Part shown: positions 1 to 5,311 of the stretch, in pieces
Layout: each line of letters starts with the position of its first letter
Numbering within the stretch: position 1 is the stretch's first letter
Assembly (NCBI GenBank): GCA_903958915.1
Contig: CAJBVC010000868.1
Location: 1-5,311 of the forward strand
Reading direction: 5' to 3'
From: an uncultured beta proteobacterium
GTDB lineage: Bacteria > Pseudomonadota > Gammaproteobacteria > Burkholderiales > Burkholderiaceae_C
DNA: 5,311 bases
The notes under the pieces: model-generated
The model's database searches: none
Told to the model about the DNA's origin: nothing
The model's input: only the letters and a program-made list of their open reading frames with translations
Position numbers and translations under genes: made by a program

Positions 1-260
1 GCAATGCGGTCGAGCAGCGCGCGTTCGGTCAAGGTGGCCTCGTATTTTTCAAACACCGAGTGCACGCCCGTGTCGCCACACGCCTTGACCTTGTTGCGCA
101 CGTAGACCGCGCTGGCAGGGTCTTCACCGACCAGTATGACCGCCAGTCCCGGGGTCACCCCCCGTGCCTTGAGCGTCACCACGTCGCCTGCCACCTGCGC
201 ACGAAGTCGGGCGGAGAGGGCGACTCCGTCAATCAATTGGCCCGCATTTGCTGGTGTCAT
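1..260 (-). CDS. folD: Bifunctional methylenetetrahydrofolate dehydrogenase / methenyltetrahydrofolate cyclohydrolase, N-terminal part (runs off left edge)
   Basis: Reading the minus strand from the ATG at 260-258 gives 86 complete codons without a stop before the left edge. The protein begins [20 protein letters not shown] and contains the FolD signature region: [14 protein letters not shown] (about residues 37-50) followed by Y53-V-R-N-K57 and KAC. By alignment with E. coli FolD (Y50, K54), Y53 and K57 are the substrate-site tyrosine and the catalytic lysine, and both are intact. FolD is a cytosolic, usually homodimeric enzyme that interconverts 5,10-methylene-, 5,10-methenyl- and 10-formyl-tetrahydrofolate using NADP. 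The family is usually about 280-300 residues, so roughly 200 residues including the NADP-binding domain lie outside. Upstream of the start there is only a purine-rich stretch (GAGAAAAAGAAAC) and no strong Shine-Dalgarno. The gene is on the same strand as the two-component operon and about 73 nt downstream of it, so read-through is possible if the intervening hairpin is leaky. Confidence 0.95.
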   Translation of the reverse strand, partial: MTPANAGQLIDGVALSARLRAQVAGDVVTLKARGVTPGLAVILVGEDPASAVYVRNKVKACGDTGVHSVFEKYEATLTERALLDRI

Positions 261-278
261 GTTTCTTTTTCTCAAGTG

Positions 279-310
279 AAAACGCCCGCTTTACCTTGCG
301 GGGCGGGCGT
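279..310 (-). terminator. Candidate Rho-independent terminator after the response regulator gene
   Basis: An exact 8-bp inverted repeat (ACGCCCGC at 282-289, GCGGGCGT at 303-310) encloses a 13-nt loop. On the minus strand the stem is followed by a run of only four T (282-279), the first of which lies within the stem. It sits 23 nt after the regulator stop codon and about 20 nt before the folD start, the right place to end the kinase-regulator transcript. The short T tract makes it a weak intrinsic terminator. It could instead be a partial terminator or a leader hairpin in the folD mRNA. Confidence 0.45.
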
Positions 311-333
311 GAAATGCTATGAAAGGTGTAGCG

Positions 334-960
334 TCAGGTTTTAGGAGCGTTCTGGCCAAGGGCAATTTTCAGAAGATCAGCAACCGTGTTGGCGCTGAGT
401 TTTTCCATGATGTTGGCGCGGTGTGCTTCCACCGTCTTGATGCTGATGCCCAGATCATCGGCGATTTGCTTGTTCAGCCGGCCCGCCACAATGCGCTCCA
501 GCACCTGCGACTCACGCAAGGTCAACTTGGACAGCAGCGCATCGCGGTTGATGGCCAACTGGTAGTCCGAGAACGAATCCGTGGCGTGTTCGAGCATGCG
601 CTCGACCAAACCCAGCAACTGGTCTTCCTTGAACGGCTTCTGGATAAAGTCCATCGCGCCTTTCTTCATCGTGTCGACGGCCATGGGCACATCGCCATGG
701 CCGGTGATAAAGACAATCGGCAACGGGGAGCGCGCCTCCAGCAGGCGATTTTGCAACTCGAGCCCGGTCATCCCACCCATGCGGATATCAACGATCAGAC
801 AGGCCACTTCACGCGCGTCGTAGCGGCTCAAAAATGATTCGGCTGAATCAAAGCAACGTACCCGATAGCCTTTGCCCTCCAATAGCCACTGCAGTGAATC
901 ACGCACGGCTTCGTCGTCATCGACCACATAGACCGTGCCTTTTTTGGGAATCAAATTCAT
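334..960 (-). CDS. FixJ-family two-component response regulator (receiver domain plus LuxR-type HTH)
   Basis: This 208-residue protein is a typical NarL/FixJ-type regulator. Residues about 8-122 form the receiver domain: acidic cluster D14-D15-D16, phospho-acceptor D58 in CLIVDIRM, conserved T86 in VFITGHGD and K108 in IQKPF. The GHGDVPMAV stretch and FIQKPF are characteristic of the FixJ/DctR/TtrR branch. A linker of about 20 residues leads to a LuxR-type helix-turn-helix at about 143-200 (LTLRESQVLERIVAGRLNKQ, then IADDLGISIKTVEAHR). All residues needed for phosphorylation are present, so it should be phosphorylated by the kinase encoded just upstream, dimerise and bind DNA as a transcription activator. 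The start at 960 lies 16 nt after the kinase stop, with a weak Shine-Dalgarno (TTGGA, 7 nt before the ATG), consistent with one operon and possibly translational coupling. The target genes are not shown by the sequence. The region between this gene and the divergent aceE is a natural candidate. I leave the symbol blank because several FixJ-like regulators share this architecture. Confidence 0.93.
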   Translation of the reverse strand: MNLIPKKGTVYVVDDDEAVRDSLQWLLEGKGYRVRCFDSAESFLSRYDAREVACLIVDIRMGGMTGLELQNRLLEARSPLPIVFITGHGDVPMAVDTMKKGAMDFIQKPFKEDQLLGLVERMLEHATDSFSDYQLAINRDALLSKLTLRESQVLERIVAGRLNKQIADDLGISIKTVEAHRANIMEKLSANTVADLLKIALGQNAPKT

Positions 961-976
961 TCAAGGATCCAAGGGT

Positions 977-3583
977 TCATTTGCTACTGAGGCGGAAACT
1001 GGTGATGCTCTCTGCGACGTCTCCCAGCGGAATCCAGAAGGAAAACCGGCAACCCACCACCGTATCGCCATTGTAAATGTTCTCCGCAGACATACGTCCC
1101 AGGTGCGATTCAACAATGGAGCGGCACAACGAGAGGCCAATTCCCATGCCATCGGGCTTGGTGGAGTAGAACGCTTCGTACAGCCGTGCCATCACTTCTG
1201 GCGCCAGACCCTTACCGGTATCCTGCACGGTAAATTCAATCGCTGGCTTGTCGTCGACCTGGCGGGGCAGCACACGCAGTTCCACGATGCGCTCTGCAGT
1301 TGGGCGCAACGCCATGTCGATCGACTCTGCTGCGTTGCGCAGCAGATTAATGAGCACCTGCTCAATCAGAATCGGGTCCACCAGCAGCAGCGGCAGGCGT
1401 GCCGCCACGTAATGGTTGAGCCGTACGTTGAAGCGTCGCAGCTCAATTTCGGCCAGCTCAACAGCCTCGGCCACCATGACCACGATCTCCGAAGGGGTCC
1501 GGTTGGGCTCACTGCGTTTGACGAATGCCCGGATGCGCTGAATGATTTGCCCTGCGCGTTGCGCCTGCCTCGCGGTTTTTTCGAGTGCCCGAAGCAGGTC
1601 TTCCTCGGTAATCTGTTTGTCCTTGATGCGGGACACCATGCCGTTGCAGTAGTTGTTGATCGCGGTCAGGGGTTGGTTGAGTTCGTGCGCCACGCTTGAC
1701 GCCATTTCACCCATGGTGATGAGCCGGCTGGCGGTTTGCGCGCGTTCCGCTTGCGTCGAGGCTTGCTCCTCGGTCAAACGCCGGTTGGTAATGTCAGTGG
1801 CAATCACCATCTGCGCCAGGCGTCCATCGACCCAGCTTAAATAGCGCGTCCGAATCTCCAGCCACTTGCCCAGATCGGCCACGAAAATCTCCGCGCGTTC
1901 GCTCTCGGAGTCGTGCAGCCCCGAGGTGGGCAGACCGGCGAACGAGTCCACGTTGTCCAGCGACTCATCATTGGGCGCGCTCGGGGGAACACCCGCTTCC
2001 GCCACAAGTTGCAGGTGCCCGCCCGCCTGCATGCCAAACCATTGGCGGTACATCTTGTTGGCAAACAGCAGTTCATCGCTGCCTAGCGGTGCCACCGAGA
2101 TGGAAGCGTCGAGCGCTTCCAGTACGGTGGTGAATCGCTCATGCGATGCCGACAATTGCTCGCGTACCTTGTTGGGTTCGGTGATGTCGGTCATCGATGT
2201 CATCCACCCGGTCTGGTTGCCAATCGAATCGATCAGTGGTGACACATACAGCCGTGCATCGAATAGGGTGTTGTCACGCCTTTGAACGCGCACCTGTATG
2301 CCTCCCACCGAAGTCTTGCCAGTCAACTCCTCTTCAAGGCGCGAGGCCAGGTGTTCCTTGTCGCTTTCGGGCCAGTACGGAAACGGGGCAGTGCGCCCGA
2401 CCAGGTCCGACTCGCTCCAGCCAGTCATCTGGCAAAACGCCGCGTTGACGTAGGTGATGCGCCCTTGCAGGTCCATGGCCCGCATACCGGTGAGCATGGA
2501 GTTTTCCATGGCCCGACGGAAATTGGTCTCGGACAGCAGTGCTTGCTGCGCCTGCATCCGACGGCGAGTGTGGCGCCAGTTGGCAATCAGCATCCAGGCC
2601 GTCATGACGCTGAGCGCACTCACCAGCCAGAACAGGCCGCTTCCAATCACACCCAATGAAGCGCGGTAGGCTTGCGCGCGGATGATCAAACTGCTGCCCA
2701 CCGGCGATACCGGCATTGCATACTCCTTGGCGGGAATGGCCCAAGGCAGCAATGTATTGACAGCCTTTCGGCTGGGCATGGCACTGCCTGCGAGCAGATT
2801 GCCATTGGCGTCGAGCATCGACACGGCGTATTGCGCAGAAACCTCTGATGGCACCCCATACCGGTAGAGCCCGTCCACCGACAACTCGGCCAACAAAACA
2901 CCCACGAATTTTCCGTTGTTTGCCAGAGGGATGTGCATCTGTAGCAGCGGTGCGTCGCCTTGCAGCCGTACCCGCTGGACGTATACCGGTTGCATCGCAT
3001 CCTGCGCCTGCGTGAAGCCAGAAACTCCGTCGTGCAATGGGTCTTCCGCCGGGAGTTGTACCAGCCCGGCTGATCGTAAGGCCGTGCCGAGACTGGCCTT
3101 GACACGACGGCGCTCGTCGATCCAGGCGACGCCCTGCAACTCCGGGTACTGGTTGATCATGAGCTCGGCACGGTAGCGAAAGTCAATCAGATCCAGATCG
3201 CGATTGGACAACTCCCGGGCTATGCGCATGAGTTGCTCCTGGCGCTCAAGCAGCCTCAGCCGCAATCGCTGTTGGGTGTACTCCACATCGCGTTGTACGG
3301 CCTGCTGTTCGCGCTCCATTTCTTCCGCACGCAAATAGCCCAATGCTGAAACAATGGCCGCAAAAAACAATAGCACGGCTGCGAGGGGCGCCAGCATCGC
3401 GACACGATCCTGGCGGTGCGGCGTAAGCCGTTGCCACCATGACGTAGCACCTTCAATGGTGGGAAGTCCTATTTGGCGAGGCAGGTTACTGAGCACGGGA
3501 GATGGCATGCAGCGAGTGTAGGGTGGCGTGGGCGGGCGAGCGCGACGCGGTCTGTTCACCCACACAAAATTCTCTGCCGACAT
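977..3583 (-). CDS. Membrane-bound PAS-domain sensor histidine kinase, partner of the adjacent FixJ-type regulator
   Basis: The open frame encodes up to 868 residues. Numbering from M1, it has a short cytoplasmic N-terminus, a membrane helix at about 62-83, a periplasmic region at about 84-310 and a second helix at about 311-334. Two PAS domains follow: about 352-470 (TYVNAAFCQMTGWSESDLVG, ending MTDITEP) and about 482-600 (ending IATDITNRR). The kinase core has its phospho-accepting H633 in VAHELNQPLTAINNY and an ATPase domain with N750 (INLLRNAAES), DTGKG (788-792) and GMGIGLSL (812-819). All catalytic boxes are intact. The periplasmic part, with its helical start and the stretch YPELQGVAWIDERRRV, resembles the double-Cache/PDC sensors of DctB/DctS-type kinases, which bind small carboxylates. 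That fold is inferred by eye. The likely role is to sense an extracytoplasmic ligand, and perhaps a second signal through PAS, and to phosphorylate the regulator 16 nt downstream. The start is uncertain. M1 at 3583 is the longest option. Residues 1-25 are a low-complexity Arg/Pro stretch, and GTG at 3565 (AGAG 6 nt before) or ATG at 3508 (M26) may be the true start. Confidence 0.93.
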   Translation of the reverse strand: MSAENFVWVNRPRRARPPTPPYTRCMPSPVLSNLPRQIGLPTIEGATSWWQRLTPHRQDRVAMLAPLAAVLLFFAAIVSALGYLRAEEMEREQQAVQRDVEYTQQRLRLRLLERQEQLMRIARELSNRDLDLIDFRYRAELMINQYPELQGVAWIDERRRVKASLGTALRSAGLVQLPAEDPLHDGVSGFTQAQDAMQPVYVQRVRLQGDAPLLQMHIPLANNGKFVGVLLAELSVDGLYRYGVPSEVSAQYAVSMLDANGNLLAGSAMPSRKAVNTLLPWAIPAKEYAMPVSPVGSSLIIRAQAYRASLGVIGSGLFWLVSALSVMTAWMLIANWRHTRRRMQAQQALLSETNFRRAMENSMLTGMRAMDLQGRITYVNAAFCQMTGWSESDLVGRTAPFPYWPESDKEHLASRLEEELTGKTSVGGIQVRVQRRDNTLFDARLYVSPLIDSIGNQTGWMTSMTDITEPNKVREQLSASHERFTTVLEALDASISVAPLGSDELLFANKMYRQWFGMQAGGHLQLVAEAGVPPSAPNDESLDNVDSFAGLPTSGLHDSESERAEIFVADLGKWLEIRTRYLSWVDGRLAQMVIATDITNRRLTEEQASTQAERAQTASRLITMGEMASSVAHELNQPLTAINNYCNGMVSRIKDKQITEEDLLRALEKTARQAQRAGQIIQRIRAFVKRSEPNRTPSEIVVMVAEAVELAEIELRRFNVRLNHYVAARLPLLLVDPILIEQVLINLLRNAAESIDMALRPTAERIVELRVLPRQVDDKPAIEFTVQDTGKGLAPEVMARLYEAFYSTKPDGMGIGLSLCRSIVESHLGRMSAENIYNGDTVVGCRFSFWIPLGDVAESITSFRLSSK

Positions 3584-3586
3584 GTC

Positions 3587-3616
3587 ATAATATGAAATTA
3601 CAAAGCACTATTTGAA
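3587..3616 (-). promoter_or_regulatory. Candidate sigma-70 promoter for the kinase-regulator operon
   Basis: On the minus strand, TATTAT (3592-3587, 5 of 6 to TATAAT) is preceded, with an 18-nt spacer, by TTCAAA (3616-3611, 4 of 6 to TTGACA). The DNA is very AT-rich and lies just before the kinase frame. Transcription from it would begin near 3580, on top of or past the most upstream ATG. If the promoter is real, translation would have to start at a downstream GTG or at the ATG at 3508. The box matches alone are weak evidence in such AT-rich DNA. Confidence 0.3.
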
Positions 3617-3620
3617 ATTT
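3590..3620. repeat. Direct repeat of an 11-bp AT-rich motif spaced by 20 bp in the divergent promoter region
   Basis: The motif AT(A/T)TGAAATT(A/T) occurs at 3590-3600 and again at 3610-3620, matching at 9 of 11 positions with an identical TGAAATT core. The start-to-start distance is 20 bp, close to two helical turns, so a dimer or tandem regulator could contact both copies on one DNA face. The second copy overlaps the proposed aceE -35 box and the first overlaps the proposed kinase -10 box. It is a possible operator, perhaps for the neighbouring regulator, but chance repetition in AT-rich sequence cannot be excluded. Confidence 0.35.
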
Positions 3621-3640
3621 TAAATATTCTGTGAGAAAAT
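3612..3640 (+). promoter_or_regulatory. Candidate extended -10 sigma-70 promoter for aceE
   Basis: TTGAAA at 3612-3617 matches the -35 consensus at 5 of 6 positions. After a 17-nt spacer comes GAAAAT at 3635-3640 (4 of 6 to TATAAT), directly preceded by TGA (3632-3634), which fits the TGn extended -10 element. A transcript would start near 3647 and give a leader of about 40 nt before the aceE ATG. Spacing and position are good. The -10 hexamer itself is mediocre, so an activator may assist. Confidence 0.45.
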
Positions 3641-3673
3641 AGGCAGACCGTACTAAATTACGCCATTCGCAAT

Positions 3674-3678
3674 AGGAG
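3674..3678 (+). promoter_or_regulatory. Strong ribosome binding site of aceE
   Basis: AGGAG at 3674-3678 is a near-perfect Shine-Dalgarno, 8 nt before the ATG at 3687. It fixes the aceE start and contrasts with the weak sites of the three minus-strand genes. Confidence 0.85.
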
Positions 3679-3686
3679 ACACCACC

Positions 3687-5311
3687 ATGACAGCTGCTTC
3701 ACAGGGCGCCGCCGGCGTACCAGCGCCAGATTCGGACCAACAGGAAACACGCGAGTGGATGGACGCGCTTTCTGCGGTCATCCAGAGTGAAGGCCCAGCG
3801 CGTGCCCACTTCCTGCTCGAACAGTTGCTTGAACACGCCCGCCAGAGCAGCATCGACATGCCGTTCTCGGCCAATACCGGCTATGTCAACACCATAGAAA
3901 CCGACAGTGAAGAGCGTTGCCCTGGCAACATCGAAATTGAAGAGCGGCTGCGCGCCTACATGCGCTGGAACGCCATGGCGATGGTGGTCAAGGCCAATCG
4001 CCACCACCCGGTGGATGGTGGCGACCTGGGCGGTCACATCGGTTCGTTCGCATCGCTGGCGCACATGTTTGGTGCTGGTTTCAACCATTTCTGGCATGCC
4101 GAGAGTGCTGAACCAGGAAAAGAGCACGGTGGTGACTGCCTCTATATCCAGGGCCACGTGGCGCCGGGTGTCTATGCCCGCGCTTTCATGGAGGGTCGCC
4201 TCACCGAAGACCAGTTGTTGCACTTTCGCCAGGAGGTCGATGGCAAAGGCCTGTCGAGCTACCCGCACCCCAAGCTGATGCCCGACTTCTGGCAGTTTCC
4301 CACGGTGTCGATGGGTCTTGGTCCGTTGATGGCGATTTACCAGGCACGCTTTCTCAAGTATCTGCACGCACGCGGCATTGCGAATACCGAAAACCGCAAG
4401 GTCTGGGTGTTCTGTGGCGATGGAGAAATGGATGAAGTCGAGTCGCTGGGGGCCATTGGTCTGGCTGCACGTGAGAAGCTCGACAACCTGATCTTCGTGG
4501 TGAACTGCAACCTGCAGCGCCTGGATGGCCCGGTGCGGGGCAACGGCAAGATCATTCAGGAACTCGAAGGCGAATTCCGCGGCTCGGGCTGGAACGTGAT
4601 CAAGCTGCTATGGGGCAGCAACTGGGACCCGCTGCTGGCACGTGACAAGGACGGTGCCCTGCGCAAGCTGATGATGGACACACTCGATGGCGACTACCAG
4701 TCGTTCAAGGCCAATGACGGTGCCTACGTGCGCAAGCATTTCTTCGGGCGCGATCCCAAGACCGCCGAGATGGTTGCCAAGATGAGCGATGACGATATCT
4801 GGAACCTGCGTCGCGGTGGCCACGACCCGCAAAAGGTCTATGCGGCCTACCACCAGGCGGTGAATCACCAGGGGCAACCCACCGTGCTGTTGATCAAGAC
4901 CGTCAAGGGCTTTGGCATGGGCAAGAGCGGTGAGGGCAAGAACAATGTGCACCAGACCAAGAAGCTGACCGACGAAGACATCAAGATCTTCCGCGACCGC
5001 TTCAATATCCCGATTCCTGATAGCCAGCTGGCCGACATACCGTTCTACAAGCCCGCGGACGACACGCCCGAGATGCGCTACCTGCACGAGCGGCGCATGG
5101 CCTTGGGTGGCTACCTGCCGCATCGCCGTACCAAGGCGGATGAGCAGTTCACGGTGCCGTCACTGGACACTTTCAAGAGTGTGATGGAGCCCACCGCAGA
5201 AGGCCGTGAAATCTCCACGACACAGGCCTATGTGCGCTTTCTGACCACCTTGCTGCGCGACCAGGCGCTGGGCCCCCGTGTGGTGCCGATTCTGGTGGAC
5301 GAGGCACGTAC
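3687..5311 (+). CDS. aceE: Pyruvate dehydrogenase E1 component, homodimeric type, N-terminal part (runs off right edge)
   Basis: From the ATG at 3687 the frame stays open to the right edge, giving 541 complete codons of a protein usually near 890 residues. E1 is the thiamine-diphosphate enzyme of the cytosolic pyruvate dehydrogenase complex. It decarboxylates pyruvate and reductively acetylates the lipoyl groups of E2 (AceF). The cofactor motif is intact: G244-D-G-E-M-D-E followed by N-C-N-L-Q-R-L-D-G-P, with D245, N275 and Q277 matching the Mg2+ ligands D230, N260 and Q262 of E. coli AceE. Active-site histidines H117 (GGHIGSF), H157 (IQGHVAPG) and H422 (EGKNNVHQ) match E. coli H106, H142 and H407. 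E416 falls in the mobile active-site loop. The transketolase-like central domain begins near residue 509 (ISTTQAYVRFLTTLLRDQAL). Four extra residues lie between H117 and H157 relative to E. coli. The start is supported by AGGAG 8 nt upstream. The gene is divergent from the two-component operon. aceF would be expected downstream, outside the window. Confidence 0.97.
   Translation, partial: MTAASQGAAGVPAPDSDQQETREWMDALSAVIQSEGPARAHFLLEQLLEHARQSSIDMPFSANTGYVNTIETDSEERCPGNIEIEERLRAYMRWNAMAMVVKANRHHPVDGGDLGGHIGSFASLAHMFGAGFNHFWHAESAEPGKEHGGDCLYIQGHVAPGVYARAFMEGRLTEDQLLHFRQEVDGKGLSSYPHPKLMPDFWQFPTVSMGLGPLMAIYQARFLKYLHARGIANTENRKVWVFCGDGEMDEVESLGAIGLAAREKLDNLIFVVNCNLQRLDGPVRGNGKIIQELEGEFRGSGWNVIKLLWGSNWDPLLARDKDGALRKLMMDTLDGDYQSFKANDGAYVRKHFFGRDPKTAEMVAKMSDDDIWNLRRGGHDPQKVYAAYHQAVNHQGQPTVLLIKTVKGFGMGKSGEGKNNVHQTKKLTDEDIKIFRDRFNIPIPDSQLADIPFYKPADDTPEMRYLHERRMALGGYLPHRRTKADEQFTVPSLDTFKSVMEPTAEGREISTTQAYVRFLTTLLRDQALGPRVVPILVDEAR

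Noticed and set aside
319..837. 172-codon open frame on the plus strand opposite the response regulator
   Set aside because: It is fully antisense to a regulator with intact phosphorylation and DNA-binding motifs and has low-complexity Gln/His-rich composition, so it is an artefact of codon bias.
935..1699. 254-codon open frame on the plus strand opposite the kinase gene
   Set aside because: It lies wholly antisense to the conserved kinase core (His box and ATPase domain), its translation resembles no family I know, and it has no ribosome binding site that stands out. It is a shadow of GC-rich coding sequence.
3584..3660. AT-rich stretch considered as a horizontally acquired remnant or attachment site
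   Set aside because: It is short, lies exactly between two divergent starts, contains promoter-like boxes, and has no flanking repeats or integrase. A control region explains it better.
3584..3686. Possible PdhR-type operator upstream of aceE
   Set aside because: No match to the AATTGGTnnnACCAATT-type palindrome is visible. The AT-rich direct repeat is a different arrangement.
3699..4367. 222-codon open frame on the minus strand opposite aceE
   Set aside because: It is antisense to highly conserved AceE sequence containing catalytic histidines. The His/Val/Arg-rich translation is typical of a reverse-frame shadow.
4608..5123. 171-codon open frame on the minus strand opposite aceE
   Set aside because: It overlaps the conserved cofactor-to-loop part of AceE on the opposite strand. 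It shows no recognisable domain and no separate upstream regulatory signal.

Overview
The window looks like ordinary chromosomal DNA of a betaproteobacterium, most likely Burkholderiales and probably Comamonadaceae-like. This rests on the homodimeric (AceE-type) pyruvate dehydrogenase E1, the moderately GC-rich coding sequence, and a gene neighbourhood (folD, response regulator, sensor kinase, divergent aceE) that I recall from that family. The taxonomic placement is inference and was not checked against a database.

Layout. Positions 1-260 (minus strand) hold the N-terminal 86 codons of folD, running off the left edge. Positions 261-333 are a short gap with a GC-rich hairpin that may terminate the upstream two-component operon. 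Positions 334-960 (minus) encode a FixJ/LuxR-type response regulator. Positions 977-3583 (minus) encode a large membrane-bound PAS-containing sensor histidine kinase, 16 nt upstream of the regulator. About 100 bp of very AT-rich DNA (3584-3686) separates the kinase gene from the divergently transcribed aceE, which starts at 3687 and runs off the right edge after 541 complete codons.

How the parts fit together. Kinase and regulator form a clear two-component pair: a periplasmic sensory module flanked by two membrane helices, two cytoplasmic PAS domains, a His kinase core, and a partner with an intact phospho-acceptor Asp and a LuxR-type DNA-binding domain. The pair is transcribed away from aceE across a shared AT-rich promoter region. 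That region holds a good candidate aceE promoter and a 20-bp-spaced direct repeat overlapping its -35 element. A plausible but unproven reading is that the pair senses a small carboxylate or other carbon-status signal and regulates itself and/or the pyruvate dehydrogenase genes. The two partial genes at the edges, folD and aceE, are housekeeping enzymes of one-carbon and central carbon metabolism.

I see no mobile elements, CRISPR arrays, tRNA or rRNA genes, or broken genes. Nothing here amounts to an undescribed system. The most interesting part is the divergent control region and the unknown signal of the kinase.
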